This document shows positions 1 to 9,068 of a DNA stretch of 64,000 nucleotides, piece after piece. The DNA comes from a virus, in the IMG/VR virus record IMGVR_UViG_3300009130_001805, positions 1 to 64,000 of that record; one strand, given 5' to 3'. Made by a program: the position numbers and the translations under genes. Every line of letters starts with the position of its first letter. The first letter of the stretch is position 1. Under the pieces are notes generated by a model. That model had not been told where the DNA came from, did not search any database, and saw only the letters and a list, made by a program, of their open reading frames with translations.

Positions 1-174
1 TCTAGTAGGTACTGACCGCTTTCAACTAAGCGAGCGTCGAGCTTGATGCGTTCTGATTCTAGGTAAGACCCTGTTGAGTCTATATCGTCTAGTAGGTACT
101 GACCGCTTTCAACTAAGCGAGCGTCGAGTTTTAATCTTTCTGCTTCTAGGTAAGAGCCTGTAGCTTCCAAATTA
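1..174 (-). repeat. 87-bp tandem repeat in tail-fibre gene
   Basis: Two nearly identical 87-base units (1-87 and 88-174) encode a 29-residue repeat containing KLDARLVESGQYLL and TGSYLE. A third, diverged partial unit (ATGSYLEAERLKLDARLVES) precedes them in the protein. The first 41 bases of both units are identical. The array meets the window edge, so the copy number is unknown. Confidence 0.85.
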
Positions 175-1409
175 GACTCTAGGAGATGGCCTGAGCTTAA
201 AACTTGATATTGTAGCCCTCGTCGATCTTCCCAAAAATTAATTGGAAATTGTCTAAAATAAGCTGTATCATCACCTTTTCCTTGAACGAAAAAGTCTCCC
301 CCCTGCATTACATTAAAAGATTCTGAGCCAGTAACTTGACCAAATATAATTGAATCTCCATAAACAGCTAGAGACGCATTCGTAAGATCTGAAATCCCTT
401 CATGAGACTGCTGTGGGAAATGTTTTGGGTAATCTCCAATGGTAATCCTGCCATCTCCATTTACTACTAGGGATACTCTGTCAATCCCGTCTGCACTCCT
501 ATTTACGAAGCGAATGCCCCCGTCAGGAAAGGGCTCGACTGTATTAAAATCTGTTTTTCTGAAGGTTAAAAAATCTTTTGGAAATGGCGTACTAATTGTA
601 GGTTCACCACCTTCTAGATCATCTATTGTTTCTAGCCCTATTGTATAATAATCTTTAGTTTCATCTCCTACTGGGTAGCCAGATATCATGAACTCTCTAG
701 CTCTAAGTTCTCCAAAAACATCTACGTCAGAGTGAATTTTAAAATCATCTTCTACAGTTAATGAGCCTTTAATATGGGCGTTGCCAGAAATAGATGTGTC
801 TCCTGAGATTACAACATCCCCTCCAACGCTTGCATCCCCGCCAAAAATAGAGTCATCGAAAACTTCGAAATCATCTTCTACCAAAACGTCACCACGAGCT
901 ACCATTTTGTCCACTTTAGTGTCTCCAAGATAAAAATCTCCAGAAACATAAAGATCTCCAGAAACGGTTAGGTCTCTAAATAAATTTACATCTGAACCAA
1001 GTGGGTAGATATCATTCGGTTCTCCTAGGTAAGTTGGCCCTGATACTTTGAGCCAATCAGATATATATAAATGACTTACCGAAGAAAAATCAACGCCCGT
1101 GAAATACTGGCCATTTATGTAAATTCCTGTAAACCAAACATCATGAGTAAATTCCTTTACTCCTGTAATAGTTCCTATTCCATCTCTTTTTGTCTGGTAT
1201 TTAAAGTCTGGCGCTATTCTTTCTCTGTCTGCGAGCGTGCGCATCTCGTAAACATAAGGAATATTTTCATTAAATCCACCGGTAATAAAAAACGCTTGAA
1301 GATCAGCAACTGCAACCTGAGTCGTTAATACATTAGGCTTAGCGATGACAAGTTTGTCCATCGCATGTAGTTGTCCTAACGGCAATTCTGATATTTTTTT
1401 GTTTGGCAT
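1..1409 (-). CDS. Tail fibre / receptor-binding structural protein, N-terminal part (truncated by window edge)
   Basis: The reading frame starts with ATG at 1409 (MPNKKISELPLGQL) and stays open to the left edge, so at least 469 residues are present and the C terminus is missing. The start resembles the short N-terminal modules of many phage fibres (ISELP-type), which attach the fibre to the baseplate or tail tip. Residues of about 165-240 form six-residue repeats such as DVVISG, DTSISG, NAHIKG and SLTVED, the pattern of a beta-helical shaft. The last part becomes a 29-residue repeat (87 bp period) rich in LDARLVESGQY that runs off the edge. A trimeric fibre shaft is inferred. A GTGTAA motif lies 10 bases before the ATG. 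The receptor-binding tip is not in view. Confidence 0.72.
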   Translation of the reverse strand, partial: MPNKKISELPLGQLHAMDKLVIAKPNVLTTQVAVADLQAFFITGGFNENIPYVYEMRTLADRERIAPDFKYQTKRDGIGTITGVKEFTHDVWFTGIYINGQYFTGVDFSSVSHLYISDWLKVSGPTYLGEPNDIYPLGSDVNLFRDLTVSGDLYVSGDFYLGDTKVDKMVARGDVLVEDDFEVFDDSIFGGDASVGGDVVISGDTSISGNAHIKGSLTVEDDFKIHSDVDVFGELRAREFMISGYPVGDETKDYYTIGLETIDDLEGGEPTISTPFPKDFLTFRKTDFNTVEPFPDGGIRFVNRSADGIDRVSLVVNGDGRITIGDYPKHFPQQSHEGISDLTNASLAVYGDSIIFGQVTGSESFNVMQGGDFFVQGKGDDTAYFRQFPINFWEDRRGLQYQVLSSGHLLESNLEATGSYLEAERLKLDARLVESGQYLLDDIDSTGSYLESERIKLDARLVESGQYLL

Positions 1410-1457
1410 TGTTTATCTTTTACACTTTATCTTAAATTTATTGCGATCAAAATCAAC

Positions 1458-2156
1458 CTAAGAAGGACAGGGCTGGAAAGACGTCTCTATATCCCCTAAA
1501 TCTTCATCTTTTTTACCGTCTCTTTCTGTGGTAAGTGCATCACTGTAATCAATTGGGCTCTCTTCTCTTACCAACAACGCTTCAGCACCAGATTCTTCTA
1601 TAATCTCGAAGCCGTCGAAATAGTCTCCATTTATAAAAACTCCTTTTTTGAAATCTCTAGCGCTTGCCATTTGGGCCGAGTAAGAAACATCTATAAATCG
1701 CCCTTGATCTCCAATGGAAAGCTGGTAGGATGTTGTATCTAAAACTGCACCGCGAATTTCATAAGACATAAATTCTTTTTTTTGTCTGTAACACATTTTT
1801 TCATCAATGCAATCTGTTCTTTTTAAAGAAATTTTTATATTATGTTTTTCGTTTCTAAGAAGCTCGCTAGTTAGATTAGTCTCGTAGATATCTGAAGCTA
1901 ATGCAGTAAAAGACATGCTGACTGTAAAGGGGAACTCCAACATCTTTGCGTAGTAAAAATTGCAGCCGAGCCTTTGTATTACAAGCCTACCTAATGGAAT
2001 ATCTACTTCAAAGCTTTGTGCGTGAAAATGTTTTGCGCTATAAAGCATTCCTTCATGTGCGAAATTTATAGTTATATCCCCCGGAGATAAAACCGCTGGA
2101 CCTCTTAGTGGGGATGCATCTGGGACGCCAAATTTAGGTACAAGACAATCAGACAT
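1458..2156 (-). CDS. Minor tail protein, tube-like domain B only
   Basis: A 232-residue protein lying 7 bases downstream of the 376-residue gene at 2164-3294. It matches the C-terminal half of the 699-residue protein at 40808-42907: both have an LSPGDI/LRPGDI start, a FEVDIPLGRLVIQRLG / FSLSCPIGRSVIQRLG strand, a hydrophobic FPVTMSVS-type strand, an EL...NLIERL-type helix and a final SIGD...DVSYSAQ / SIGD...DLTFNAQ strand. I infer a structural tail protein with a tail-tube-like beta fold that pairs with the product of its upstream neighbour. The tail after about residue 190 is acidic and ends in CPS. No enzymatic motif is visible. Confidence 0.6.
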   Translation of the reverse strand: MSDCLVPKFGVPDASPLRGPAVLSPGDITINFAHEGMLYSAKHFHAQSFEVDIPLGRLVIQRLGCNFYYAKMLEFPFTVSMSFTALASDIYETNLTSELLRNEKHNIKISLKRTDCIDEKMCYRQKKEFMSYEIRGAVLDTTSYQLSIGDQGRFIDVSYSAQMASARDFKKGVFINGDYFDGFEIIEESGAEALLVREESPIDYSDALTTERDGKKDEDLGDIETSFQPCPS

Positions 2157-2163
2157 TATTTTC

Positions 2164-3294
2164 CTATGTTAAATTTATTGGAACTCCACTAGTTAAAGAG
2201 CCATTGAAATTGTCCGTCACGGTTAAATTAAGCATGGTGGAAACACTTCCTAGGCTTTGCTCGTCTATAGGCATAGTTATTTGCCCTGAAACTGTGTTAA
2301 CTCTTTCGAAATGACCGGGTTCTGGTATATCAAATAAATAAGATTTAATATAACTATTAACTCCTTTGCTTCCTTCGGCGCTAACAGAAACAGTTTCTCC
2401 AAATAGATAATTTCCACCAGTAAAACTAACTGATTCGTCGTCTCTAGTTATTTTTATTTCTGGAATTGGAAGTTCTTGTGGAATGTGGGGTAATAAAGTG
2501 TCACTTTTAAAATTAACTGCAGGGATATTTATTTGATCATAGGCGACATCGCCTTTTATGTTTGACCCCTCCATCGTGAAGGTAGCTGTAGCCGGGCTAC
2601 CAACTTCCCCTTTTGCGGAATAATTAGTTAAGAAGCAATTTCCTATGCTAATTACCGTTCTATTTGATTCTATCTCTCCATCTAGGTATTGATAATCTGC
2701 GCTTTTTTCAAAGTTTATATCTTCTCCTTCAGGAGCGGTGACAATGAATATGTTGCCCCCATCTGTTATTAAGTCCTGATCCCACACGCAATTTGCTTTG
2801 TCCTCTCCTAATTTAAGGCCTATTATGTGTTCATTTTGACCATCAGAAAGATAATAATTTGCCTGAAAGCGAACTACTGGCTCAATAAGTTCTACCCTGT
2901 CAATTCTAGCTAATTGACCAAACTGGTAGACATCTATAAAACTTCTTTCAAAACCATAGTCAGCAGATTGAATTCTTTTTAATTGTCGAACTTTATTGCC
3001 AGCATAAGAAAAGAAATCTCTGTTGCGTTGATCTGGGGCCCAGCTGCCTGTACCGGGGTAATGATTTATGTAGCCTGTTCCCTCTACTGTCCTAAGCTTT
3101 TCTGGAGAACTGTTAGCTAAATCTATAATTTTTTTCGGCAAATCCTCCCAAGGGTAGTTTTTGGGATATGTTTCAAACGCCGCATAATCATGATAGTGAT
3201 TACCTGTACCATCATGACAATAGTATACGGCTTCGGACTGATATATAATTCTGTTCCGACGCTTTTTCTTTGCGAGCTTCCTTATTATGGCCAT
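2164..3294 (-). CDS. Minor tail protein, tube-like domain A plus Ig/PKD-like tail
   Basis: 376 residues. The start RRNRIIYQSEAVYY matches MARNRVIYQSEALF of the 699-residue protein at 40808-42907. Residues of about 105-255 match that protein's first tube-like domain (RIQSADYGF...FGQLARID...YLSDGQNEHIIGL...GNCFLTNYSAKGEVGSPATATFTMEGSNI). The last 95 residues look like an Ig/PKD-type beta module (VSVSAEG, LNLTVTDN). Together with the next gene it reconstitutes the two-domain paralogue, so one ancestral protein seems split into two genes. A GTGTAA motif within a 7-bp hairpin lies upstream (3310-3328). The role as a minor tail component is inferred. Confidence 0.6.
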   Translation of the reverse strand: MAIIRKLAKKKRRNRIIYQSEAVYYCHDGTGNHYHDYAAFETYPKNYPWEDLPKKIIDLANSSPEKLRTVEGTGYINHYPGTGSWAPDQRNRDFFSYAGNKVRQLKRIQSADYGFERSFIDVYQFGQLARIDRVELIEPVVRFQANYYLSDGQNEHIIGLKLGEDKANCVWDQDLITDGGNIFIVTAPEGEDINFEKSADYQYLDGEIESNRTVISIGNCFLTNYSAKGEVGSPATATFTMEGSNIKGDVAYDQINIPAVNFKSDTLLPHIPQELPIPEIKITRDDESVSFTGGNYLFGETVSVSAEGSKGVNSYIKSYLFDIPEPGHFERVNTVSGQITMPIDEQSLGSVSTMLNLTVTDNFNGSLTSGVPINLT

Positions 3295-3309
3295 ACCTTA
3301 TCCCTTACC

Positions 3310-3328
3310 ATTTGTGGATTACACAAAT
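3310..3328 (-). promoter_or_regulatory. Hairpin containing GTGTAA motif upstream of tail gene
   Basis: ATTTGTG and CACAAAT (7-bp perfect stem, 5-base loop) flank the GTGTAA motif at 3319-3324, between the end of the ClpC-like gene and the start of the tail gene at 3294. No T-run follows on either strand, so it is not a convincing terminator. It is one of nine GTGTAA sites next to gene starts in this window. Confidence 0.35.
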
Positions 3329-3343
3329 AACAAAGGATTTGAC

Positions 3344-5809
3344 CTATTTAATCAAAAAAGAATTTCCCTTTTTGGTTATTGTTATATCTCTATCTTCTTT
3401 AGTTTCAGATGAGAGCATATAGCTTGCAATAAGGTTTTCAATTTTATCGCCCAGTATTCTTTTAATTGGGCGGGCTCCTAAATTTTCTTTTTTTGCGAGT
3501 TCGGCAATTAAATTTATTGCGCTTGCAGTATAATTAAGCTTAACCCCTTTTTTAATTAATTTATTTTTAATTTTATTTAATTCAATTCTCGCAATTTTTT
3601 TTAAATCTGAATCAGAGAAGTTTTTGTAAACTACAATTTCATCTAGTCTATTAATAAATTCTGGCTTAAAACTTTTTCTAGCTAAATGTTTAACTTTGTC
3701 TCTAATTTGCTCGGAAGAATCTTCAGTAGATTGATTAAACCCAAGAGTAGCTTTGTTTGATATAATATCTGACCCAACATTACCTGTTAGGATTATTATT
3801 GAATTTGTAAAGTCAGCAGTTTTGCCAAAATTATCAGTAAGTATGCCGTCATCCATGATTTGAAGAAGGGTTTGTATTACTTCTGGATGAGCTTTTTCAA
3901 TTTCGTCAAATAAAACTACGCTATAAGGTTGGCGCCTAATGCTTTCTGTTAATTGTCCGCCCTCTTCATATCCTACATAACCCGGGGAAGCGCCAGTTAA
4001 CCTAGAAGAGCTAATTTTTTCTGAATATTCTGTCATATCAAAGCGAATTAACTTTTCTTCTCCTCCAAAAACAGACTCTGCAAGCATTTTAGCTGTATGG
4101 GTTTTCCCTGCACCAGTAGATCCTAAGAGCAAAAAGCATCCTATCGGCCTATTATCCGCACCAAGTCCACAGCGATTGCGTATGATACTTTTGCATATAG
4201 ATTTTACAGACTCTGATTGGCCGATTATTTTTTTGTTTAAAGTTGTCTCCAAGTTTAATAGCCTTTTTGATTCTGACTTTGATACTTCTTCGTAAGGAAT
4301 TCTCGTTTTGTTGGCGACCACATGATATAAATCGGCAGGCTTCACTAAAGAATTTTTATTGGAAGAACTTTTTACCCACTTCTCAAGAGCTTTCTTATAC
4401 TCTTCAAAAATTTCTGAATTTTCAGCATTAAAATCTTCAAACTCTCCAGACTGAGCTGAGTCTGCAATGGCATCTGCAATCCGCATCTCTAAGTCAACTA
4501 GCTTTTTAGGCTTTTTATTGGAGCGAACTTTTACTCTAGCTCCTGCTTGATCAATTAAGTCTATTGCTTTATCTGGCAGCCTTCTGTCGGGCATATATCT
4601 TTGGCTCAAATCAACTGCAAGATTTAGACACTGCGGTTCATAAAGTAATCCATGGTAATTTTCGTACTTGGATATTATCCCTTCTAAAATTTTGGTAGTG
4701 TCTTGTGTTGAGGGTTCTTTGACTTCTACGCACTCATATCTTCGGCCTAAAGCAGCATCTTTTGCAAAGTGTTTTTTGTACTCATTATTAGTAGTTGCTC
4801 CAATGCATGATATTTCCCCTCTGGATAATGGTGGTTTTAATATGTTTGCCGTATCTAACCCGCCTTCTGAGCTACCTGCGCCTATGATTGTATGAATTTC
4901 GTCTATAAATAAAATTATATTTTGATCTTTTTTTACTTCTGCTAAAACTTTTTTAAGGCGCTCTTCGAATTGACCCCTATATTTAGTTCCTGCAACCATT
5001 GAAGCAAGATCTAGAGCGTATATCTGCTTTGAAGATAAAAAGTCTGGAACAGATCTAGAAACTATTCTCTGAGCCAACCCTTCTACTAAAGCGGTTTTCC
5101 CCACTCCAGCTTCGCCTAGTAGTAAAGGATTGTTCTTTTTTCTTCTGCATAAAATTTCTACCATTTCATTAACTTCATGGTCTCTCCCAATAATAGAATC
5201 AAACTTGCCTTGCTGGGCTAGGGAGTTGTAATTTAGTGCAAAAGCATCTAAGGCTCTACTCGGGTCTTTTGAGTTTGGAGGGGTAGAAGAAAAAGGAGGT
5301 GGTTGGTTTTTTTCTTTTGCGTTACTCGGAGATTCTAAGCCTCTTACGAACTGAACGTGAACTGCATCCATTAATTGATTGATGGAGGCTCCAAACTTAG
5401 AAAAATAAGATAAGCAAACTGAATCGGGGTGATCTAGGAGCGCTAAAAATATATGTTCTATACCTATATAATCATGCCCTAATGTGTCTGAATAATCAGA
5501 AGCCAACTGAAGGGAGTTCACGAAAGATTCAGAAAAATAGCAATCGCTGCTTTTTACTTTTTGAGCACTGGGCACAATATCTTCAGCAATAAAAACTGCT
5601 AAATTATCTGGATCTATTGAACATGCAGATAATGTTTCTCTAATTGGCCCATACCTTAAGTTTAAAATTCCTAAAAAAAGAAATATAGGTGAAACTTCTT
5701 GTCTGTTGTATTCCAATGCAATTTCTTTGGAATATTTTATTACTTGCTGGGCTCTGGGTGTGAAATTAGGTTGTTTTTCTTTCATTCGGATATTTGAATA
5801 TACACTCAT
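3344..5809 (-). CDS. clpC: ClpC/ClpA-type AAA+ unfoldase
   Basis: An 821-residue Hsp100 protein in the family order: Clp N-domain (about 15-155), first AAA+ module with Walker A GEAGVGKT (232-239) and Walker B ILFIDE, a short middle region (about 430-485) like that of ClpC and much shorter than the ClpB coil, and a second AAA+ module with Walker A GSTGAGKT (563-570) and Walker B VVLFDE. An LGF tripeptide at 689-691 sits where ClpC and ClpA carry the ClpP-docking loop, so it could feed host ClpP; ClpB disaggregases lack this loop. It follows the polymerase gene by 5 bases and is probably co-transcribed. An alternative start is Met9 (5785), closer to the conserved N-domain. Substrates are unknown; a role in host takeover or virion assembly is inference. 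Confidence 0.9.
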   Translation of the reverse strand: MSVYSNIRMKEKQPNFTPRAQQVIKYSKEIALEYNRQEVSPIFLFLGILNLRYGPIRETLSACSIDPDNLAVFIAEDIVPSAQKVKSSDCYFSESFVNSLQLASDYSDTLGHDYIGIEHIFLALLDHPDSVCLSYFSKFGASINQLMDAVHVQFVRGLESPSNAKEKNQPPPFSSTPPNSKDPSRALDAFALNYNSLAQQGKFDSIIGRDHEVNEMVEILCRRKKNNPLLLGEAGVGKTALVEGLAQRIVSRSVPDFLSSKQIYALDLASMVAGTKYRGQFEERLKKVLAEVKKDQNIILFIDEIHTIIGAGSSEGGLDTANILKPPLSRGEISCIGATTNNEYKKHFAKDAALGRRYECVEVKEPSTQDTTKILEGIISKYENYHGLLYEPQCLNLAVDLSQRYMPDRRLPDKAIDLIDQAGARVKVRSNKKPKKLVDLEMRIADAIADSAQSGEFEDFNAENSEIFEEYKKALEKWVKSSSNKNSLVKPADLYHVVANKTRIPYEEVSKSESKRLLNLETTLNKKIIGQSESVKSICKSIIRNRCGLGADNRPIGCFLLLGSTGAGKTHTAKMLAESVFGGEEKLIRFDMTEYSEKISSSRLTGASPGYVGYEEGGQLTESIRRQPYSVVLFDEIEKAHPEVIQTLLQIMDDGILTDNFGKTADFTNSIIILTGNVGSDIISNKATLGFNQSTEDSSEQIRDKVKHLARKSFKPEFINRLDEIVVYKNFSDSDLKKIARIELNKIKNKLIKKGVKLNYTASAINLIAELAKKENLGARPIKRILGDKIENLIASYMLSSETKEDRDITITKKGNSFLIK

Positions 5810-5814
5810 CGCAT

Positions 5815-8424
5815 TTAAGAGAGATTAAAATCTGGATTTGTTTTTTCTTTTAAATCGCTAAGCTTCATGTAGATTTTGTGATCAACTATATCCATGTCAT
5901 CCATAAATAATATGTCCTCTCCTTTGCTGCCAGTCATCACGATGATATTATCTTTTTCTGGCCAAGATTTTCCAGAAGATTCATAGTCAGAATATCTTGG
6001 AAATCTCCTATTATCTATAAGCATCGCCTGAAAGCTACCGTATTCGTCTGAGACCACAATTTTATAATATTGATTGCCGTTGACGCTTTTTCTTTTTAAA
6101 AAGTCATCTACAACCCCTATAAATTTACCTCTAGATCTTGGCGATAAGTCATTGAAATCTTCTGAGGTCTTAAGCTTGCCTTCAGAATCAACCATAGACT
6201 CTTTTAGAGTAGTGCTGTAGCTATATCCTAATAGCTTCCTTTCGAAATACCAATTAGCAAATGATTCAAACTTTTTATTTTTTTGAAAAATAGTTTTATA
6301 TCCTGCCCATTTTTTTCTAAAAGTTTCTGACCTCCTTTTTTTCATGATCGGCTTTCCGTCATCCGCAATCATTTTATGGGTATCTCTTTCTGCGTCCAAA
6401 AGAATATCTCTAATGCATAATAGGGTATCATAGTTATACTTTTCTCCAAGAAGTCTTACGTTCCTTTTTTCTCTATCTGTTAAGATATTATAAGCATGTG
6501 CTTCCGCCACCAAGTAACAGCGACTAGTATTATAAGAAGATAGGGCTCCAGCTTGAATTAGTGAAGATAGAGTTCCTATGTTTATCCCGGATTCTTTTGC
6601 CTGCGCAAAAACGTCGTACTTATTGGGTTTATCTTTGTCTCGAAACATACAAAGAGATTCAAAAGTTTTTTCGCTAACTCCTTTTATGCTATTTAATCCA
6701 TATCTTATGTTATTTCCTTCTATGGAAAACTCCATTTTTGATAAAACTAAATCTGGAGAGAGCAGTTTAATGCCGAATCTACCCAGTTCTTGAGAAACTC
6801 TTCTTATTTCTTCTTGAGGGTTAGGCTCGAAGCGGGTCATTTTTAACAAAGATAGGAAAAACTCCTTGGGGTGCTTAAATTTTAGGTGTGTTGTCCAAGC
6901 CGCAAGAGTTGCATAGCACAGAGAGTGAGATTTATTAAAAGAATAGTTAGCGCTATCCTGAGCGACTTTCCATAAAAACTCTCCGACTTCTGGGTTTAGT
7001 GAATTCTCTTCTACTTTTTCTTCAATTTTCTTTTTCCAAGCGGGCATTTGGTCTACCTTTTTCTTGCCAACTATTCTTCTGAGCTGCTCTGATTCATCAA
7101 GCGTAAACCCGACTTTAACTGCCATTTGCATAAGCTGCTCTTGGTAGAGTGGTATTCCGCCTGTATGCATTAAGATGTCATCGAAGAAAGCGTTTTGGCT
7201 TTGGAATTCACTATCGATTGCGTAAAGAGCATATTGATCTAAAAATTCTATTGCGCCGGGCCTAGCAATCGCCACAACAGCGCTAAGCTGATCTAATGTT
7301 TTAGGCTTGATCTTTTTGCATACTCTGTAGTTTGTGTGCGCCTCAATTTGAAATAAACCATGGGGGGATTCTAGGGAATTCAGTGGATCATATACACTTT
7401 CATTTGTAAGATCAATATCTTCTGGTAAGATCCCTAGCTGATTACAGGTGTCTTGAATGACGCTTAAGGTTCTTAACCCCAAGATATCAAACTTAACCAT
7501 TAACTCTGCCACCCAATTCATGTCATAACCTGTCACTAGCGCTCCTTCATTAGTCAACTGCAATGGGCAAAGGCTTGAAGTTTCTAGGTGTGAAATTGCT
7601 ATTCCAGATGGGTGAACTCCAGTATTTTTTATTAAACCTTCGAGCTTTAAGGCTACATCGTAAACTTTCTGATTACTATCTGCCCAAGGTTTAAATTTTT
7701 CACTTTCTTCGTAAGCCGCGCTTAAGGAAGCTATTTTACCAAATTTCTTAGGAATGTAATCGCTTACTAGATTAACATCTTGTTCGCTTAGCTCTCCTAC
7801 AATTTTGCCACATTCTTTTATGCAAAGTTTACCGCTTAACTTGTTTAAGGTTAATATTTTTGCGGTTCTATTTGGGTGTTTTTTTTCAATGTAATCTATA
7901 ACCTTTTGCCTGTGCTCATAGGCTATGTCATTATCTACATCTGCAAGTAAGCTGCCATCAAGGTATACTAAGCCATTTTTTTCTATTTTACGAGCTCTGC
8001 TTTTCGAGACAAATCTTTCAAAAAATAATTCATATTTTACTGGATCAACTTGGGTTACGCCTATTAAGTATAATACTAAAGAGCCTGCGGCTGAACCTCT
8101 TCCGGGGCCTGTAGGAATATCATTTTCGTGACAATAGTTAAGTATATCCCAATTTAGTAAAACATAATCTACGAATCCTAGTTCATTGAGAATCGAAAGT
8201 TCTTTTTTAACCCTGTCATAATACTCCTGTTTGTTTTTTTGAGTATCTATGCCTTTGTCTTTTGAGCCTTTTAAACAAAGAGATCTTAAGAAATCAAAGT
8301 TTGATATATCGCTAGATACGCCAAGTTCATCATAGTGTCTTTGATCTATATCTATCTCTGGAAGCAATACGCCCGGGGGAACGCAATCTTGATAGCTCGA
8401 AAATTCTTTTAAGAAATTACTCAT
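5815..8424 (-). CDS. dnaE: DNA polymerase III alpha, polymerase core (PHP-less part of split DnaE)
   Basis: About 869 residues carrying the DnaE palm, thumb, fingers and C-terminal OB region but no PHP domain. GPGRGSAAGS (106-115) is the nucleotide-binding motif, DVDND (162-166) matches the paired catalytic aspartates of the PDFDVDF motif, and GVHPSGIAI and PLYQEQLMQMA are fingers-region motifs. An OB-like SPRSRGKFIGVVDDF segment lies near the end. The PHP half is encoded separately at 9915-10685; together they give about 1,125 residues, the usual DnaE length. I prefer the ATG at 8424 because it overlaps the exonuclease stop as ATGA; a longer frame begins at 8439. It presumably works with the host sliding clamp and loader, since neither is in the window. 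Confidence 0.93.
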   Translation of the reverse strand: MSNFLKEFSSYQDCVPPGVLLPEIDIDQRHYDELGVSSDISNFDFLRSLCLKGSKDKGIDTQKNKQEYYDRVKKELSILNELGFVDYVLLNWDILNYCHENDIPTGPGRGSAAGSLVLYLIGVTQVDPVKYELFFERFVSKSRARKIEKNGLVYLDGSLLADVDNDIAYEHRQKVIDYIEKKHPNRTAKILTLNKLSGKLCIKECGKIVGELSEQDVNLVSDYIPKKFGKIASLSAAYEESEKFKPWADSNQKVYDVALKLEGLIKNTGVHPSGIAISHLETSSLCPLQLTNEGALVTGYDMNWVAELMVKFDILGLRTLSVIQDTCNQLGILPEDIDLTNESVYDPLNSLESPHGLFQIEAHTNYRVCKKIKPKTLDQLSAVVAIARPGAIEFLDQYALYAIDSEFQSQNAFFDDILMHTGGIPLYQEQLMQMAVKVGFTLDESEQLRRIVGKKKVDQMPAWKKKIEEKVEENSLNPEVGEFLWKVAQDSANYSFNKSHSLCYATLAAWTTHLKFKHPKEFFLSLLKMTRFEPNPQEEIRRVSQELGRFGIKLLSPDLVLSKMEFSIEGNNIRYGLNSIKGVSEKTFESLCMFRDKDKPNKYDVFAQAKESGINIGTLSSLIQAGALSSYNTSRCYLVAEAHAYNILTDREKRNVRLLGEKYNYDTLLCIRDILLDAERDTHKMIADDGKPIMKKRRSETFRKKWAGYKTIFQKNKKFESFANWYFERKLLGYSYSTTLKESMVDSEGKLKTSEDFNDLSPRSRGKFIGVVDDFLKRKSVNGNQYYKIVVSDEYGSFQAMLIDNRRFPRYSDYESSGKSWPEKDNIIVMTGSKGEDILFMDDMDIVDHKIYMKLSDLKEKTNPDFNLS

Positions 8425-9068
8425 AATTCTATCTCCCAAACCTGCTTGTTAAAAACCTCATAATTTTTTTCTATATCATATAAAGCATCATGCAGTTTAG
8501 ATTCGTCAAAATCTATGGAGTATTTTTGGCACAAAAACTTAAGATTAGTTTTGAGGCCCCTTTCTCTGAATCCGTTTAATTTATACTGCCAAGAAGTCAT
8601 ATCTTTTGAAGAATAACTTGGGCATGGAATTTTTCTCTCTATAGCCTTAGCAATACAATTAGTGTCTATAAGCCTATCGACGTAATTATAGTCTGGGCTC
8701 ATTCCTAGTAACTTCCTGTGAATGCCATGAATATATACATCAAATCCAAGTATGTTATGCCCTGCAATTAAGTAGTCTTCATTATACAAATACGACTCAA
8801 AATCTTTTAAGGCTATGGCTGGGTCTATGGAATTTTTGTCGTATATTTTTTTATTGAATCCAGTTATTTTTGCTGCGTCTTTTGACACTTTTATATTATC
8901 CCATTTAAGTAGATAGTTAAACTTTTTATAAATTTTACCACCATGTACTAGGCAAAAAGCCAACTGCCAAGGCTTGTTTTCTTTTGAACCTAAATTAAGA
9001 TTACAGGTTTCGTAATCAAAAAACATGTACTTTTGTGATTTAATGTGTCGTAAAAGATCTTCTCTCAT
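8421..9068 (-). CDS. DnaQ-like DEDDh 3'-5' exonuclease
   Basis: 215 residues with all three exonuclease motifs: DYET (Asp18, Glu20), GHNILGFD (Asp110) and HDALYD (His193, Asp198), the DEDDh pattern of DnaQ/epsilon-type proofreaders. It lies between the two halves of the split DnaE and overlaps both neighbours by 4 bases (ATGA), so the products are probably made together. The likely role is proofreading for the phage polymerase. No clamp-binding or alpha-binding motif could be identified, and a separate nuclease role in host DNA degradation or recombination is possible. Confidence 0.88.
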   Translation of the reverse strand: MREDLLRHIKSQKYMFFDYETCNLNLGSKENKPWQLAFCLVHGGKIYKKFNYLLKWDNIKVSKDAAKITGFNKKIYDKNSIDPAIALKDFESYLYNEDYLIAGHNILGFDVYIHGIHRKLLGMSPDYNYVDRLIDTNCIAKAIERKIPCPSYSSKDMTSWQYKLNGFRERGLKTNLKFLCQKYSIDFDESKLHDALYDIEKNYEVFNKQVWEIEL

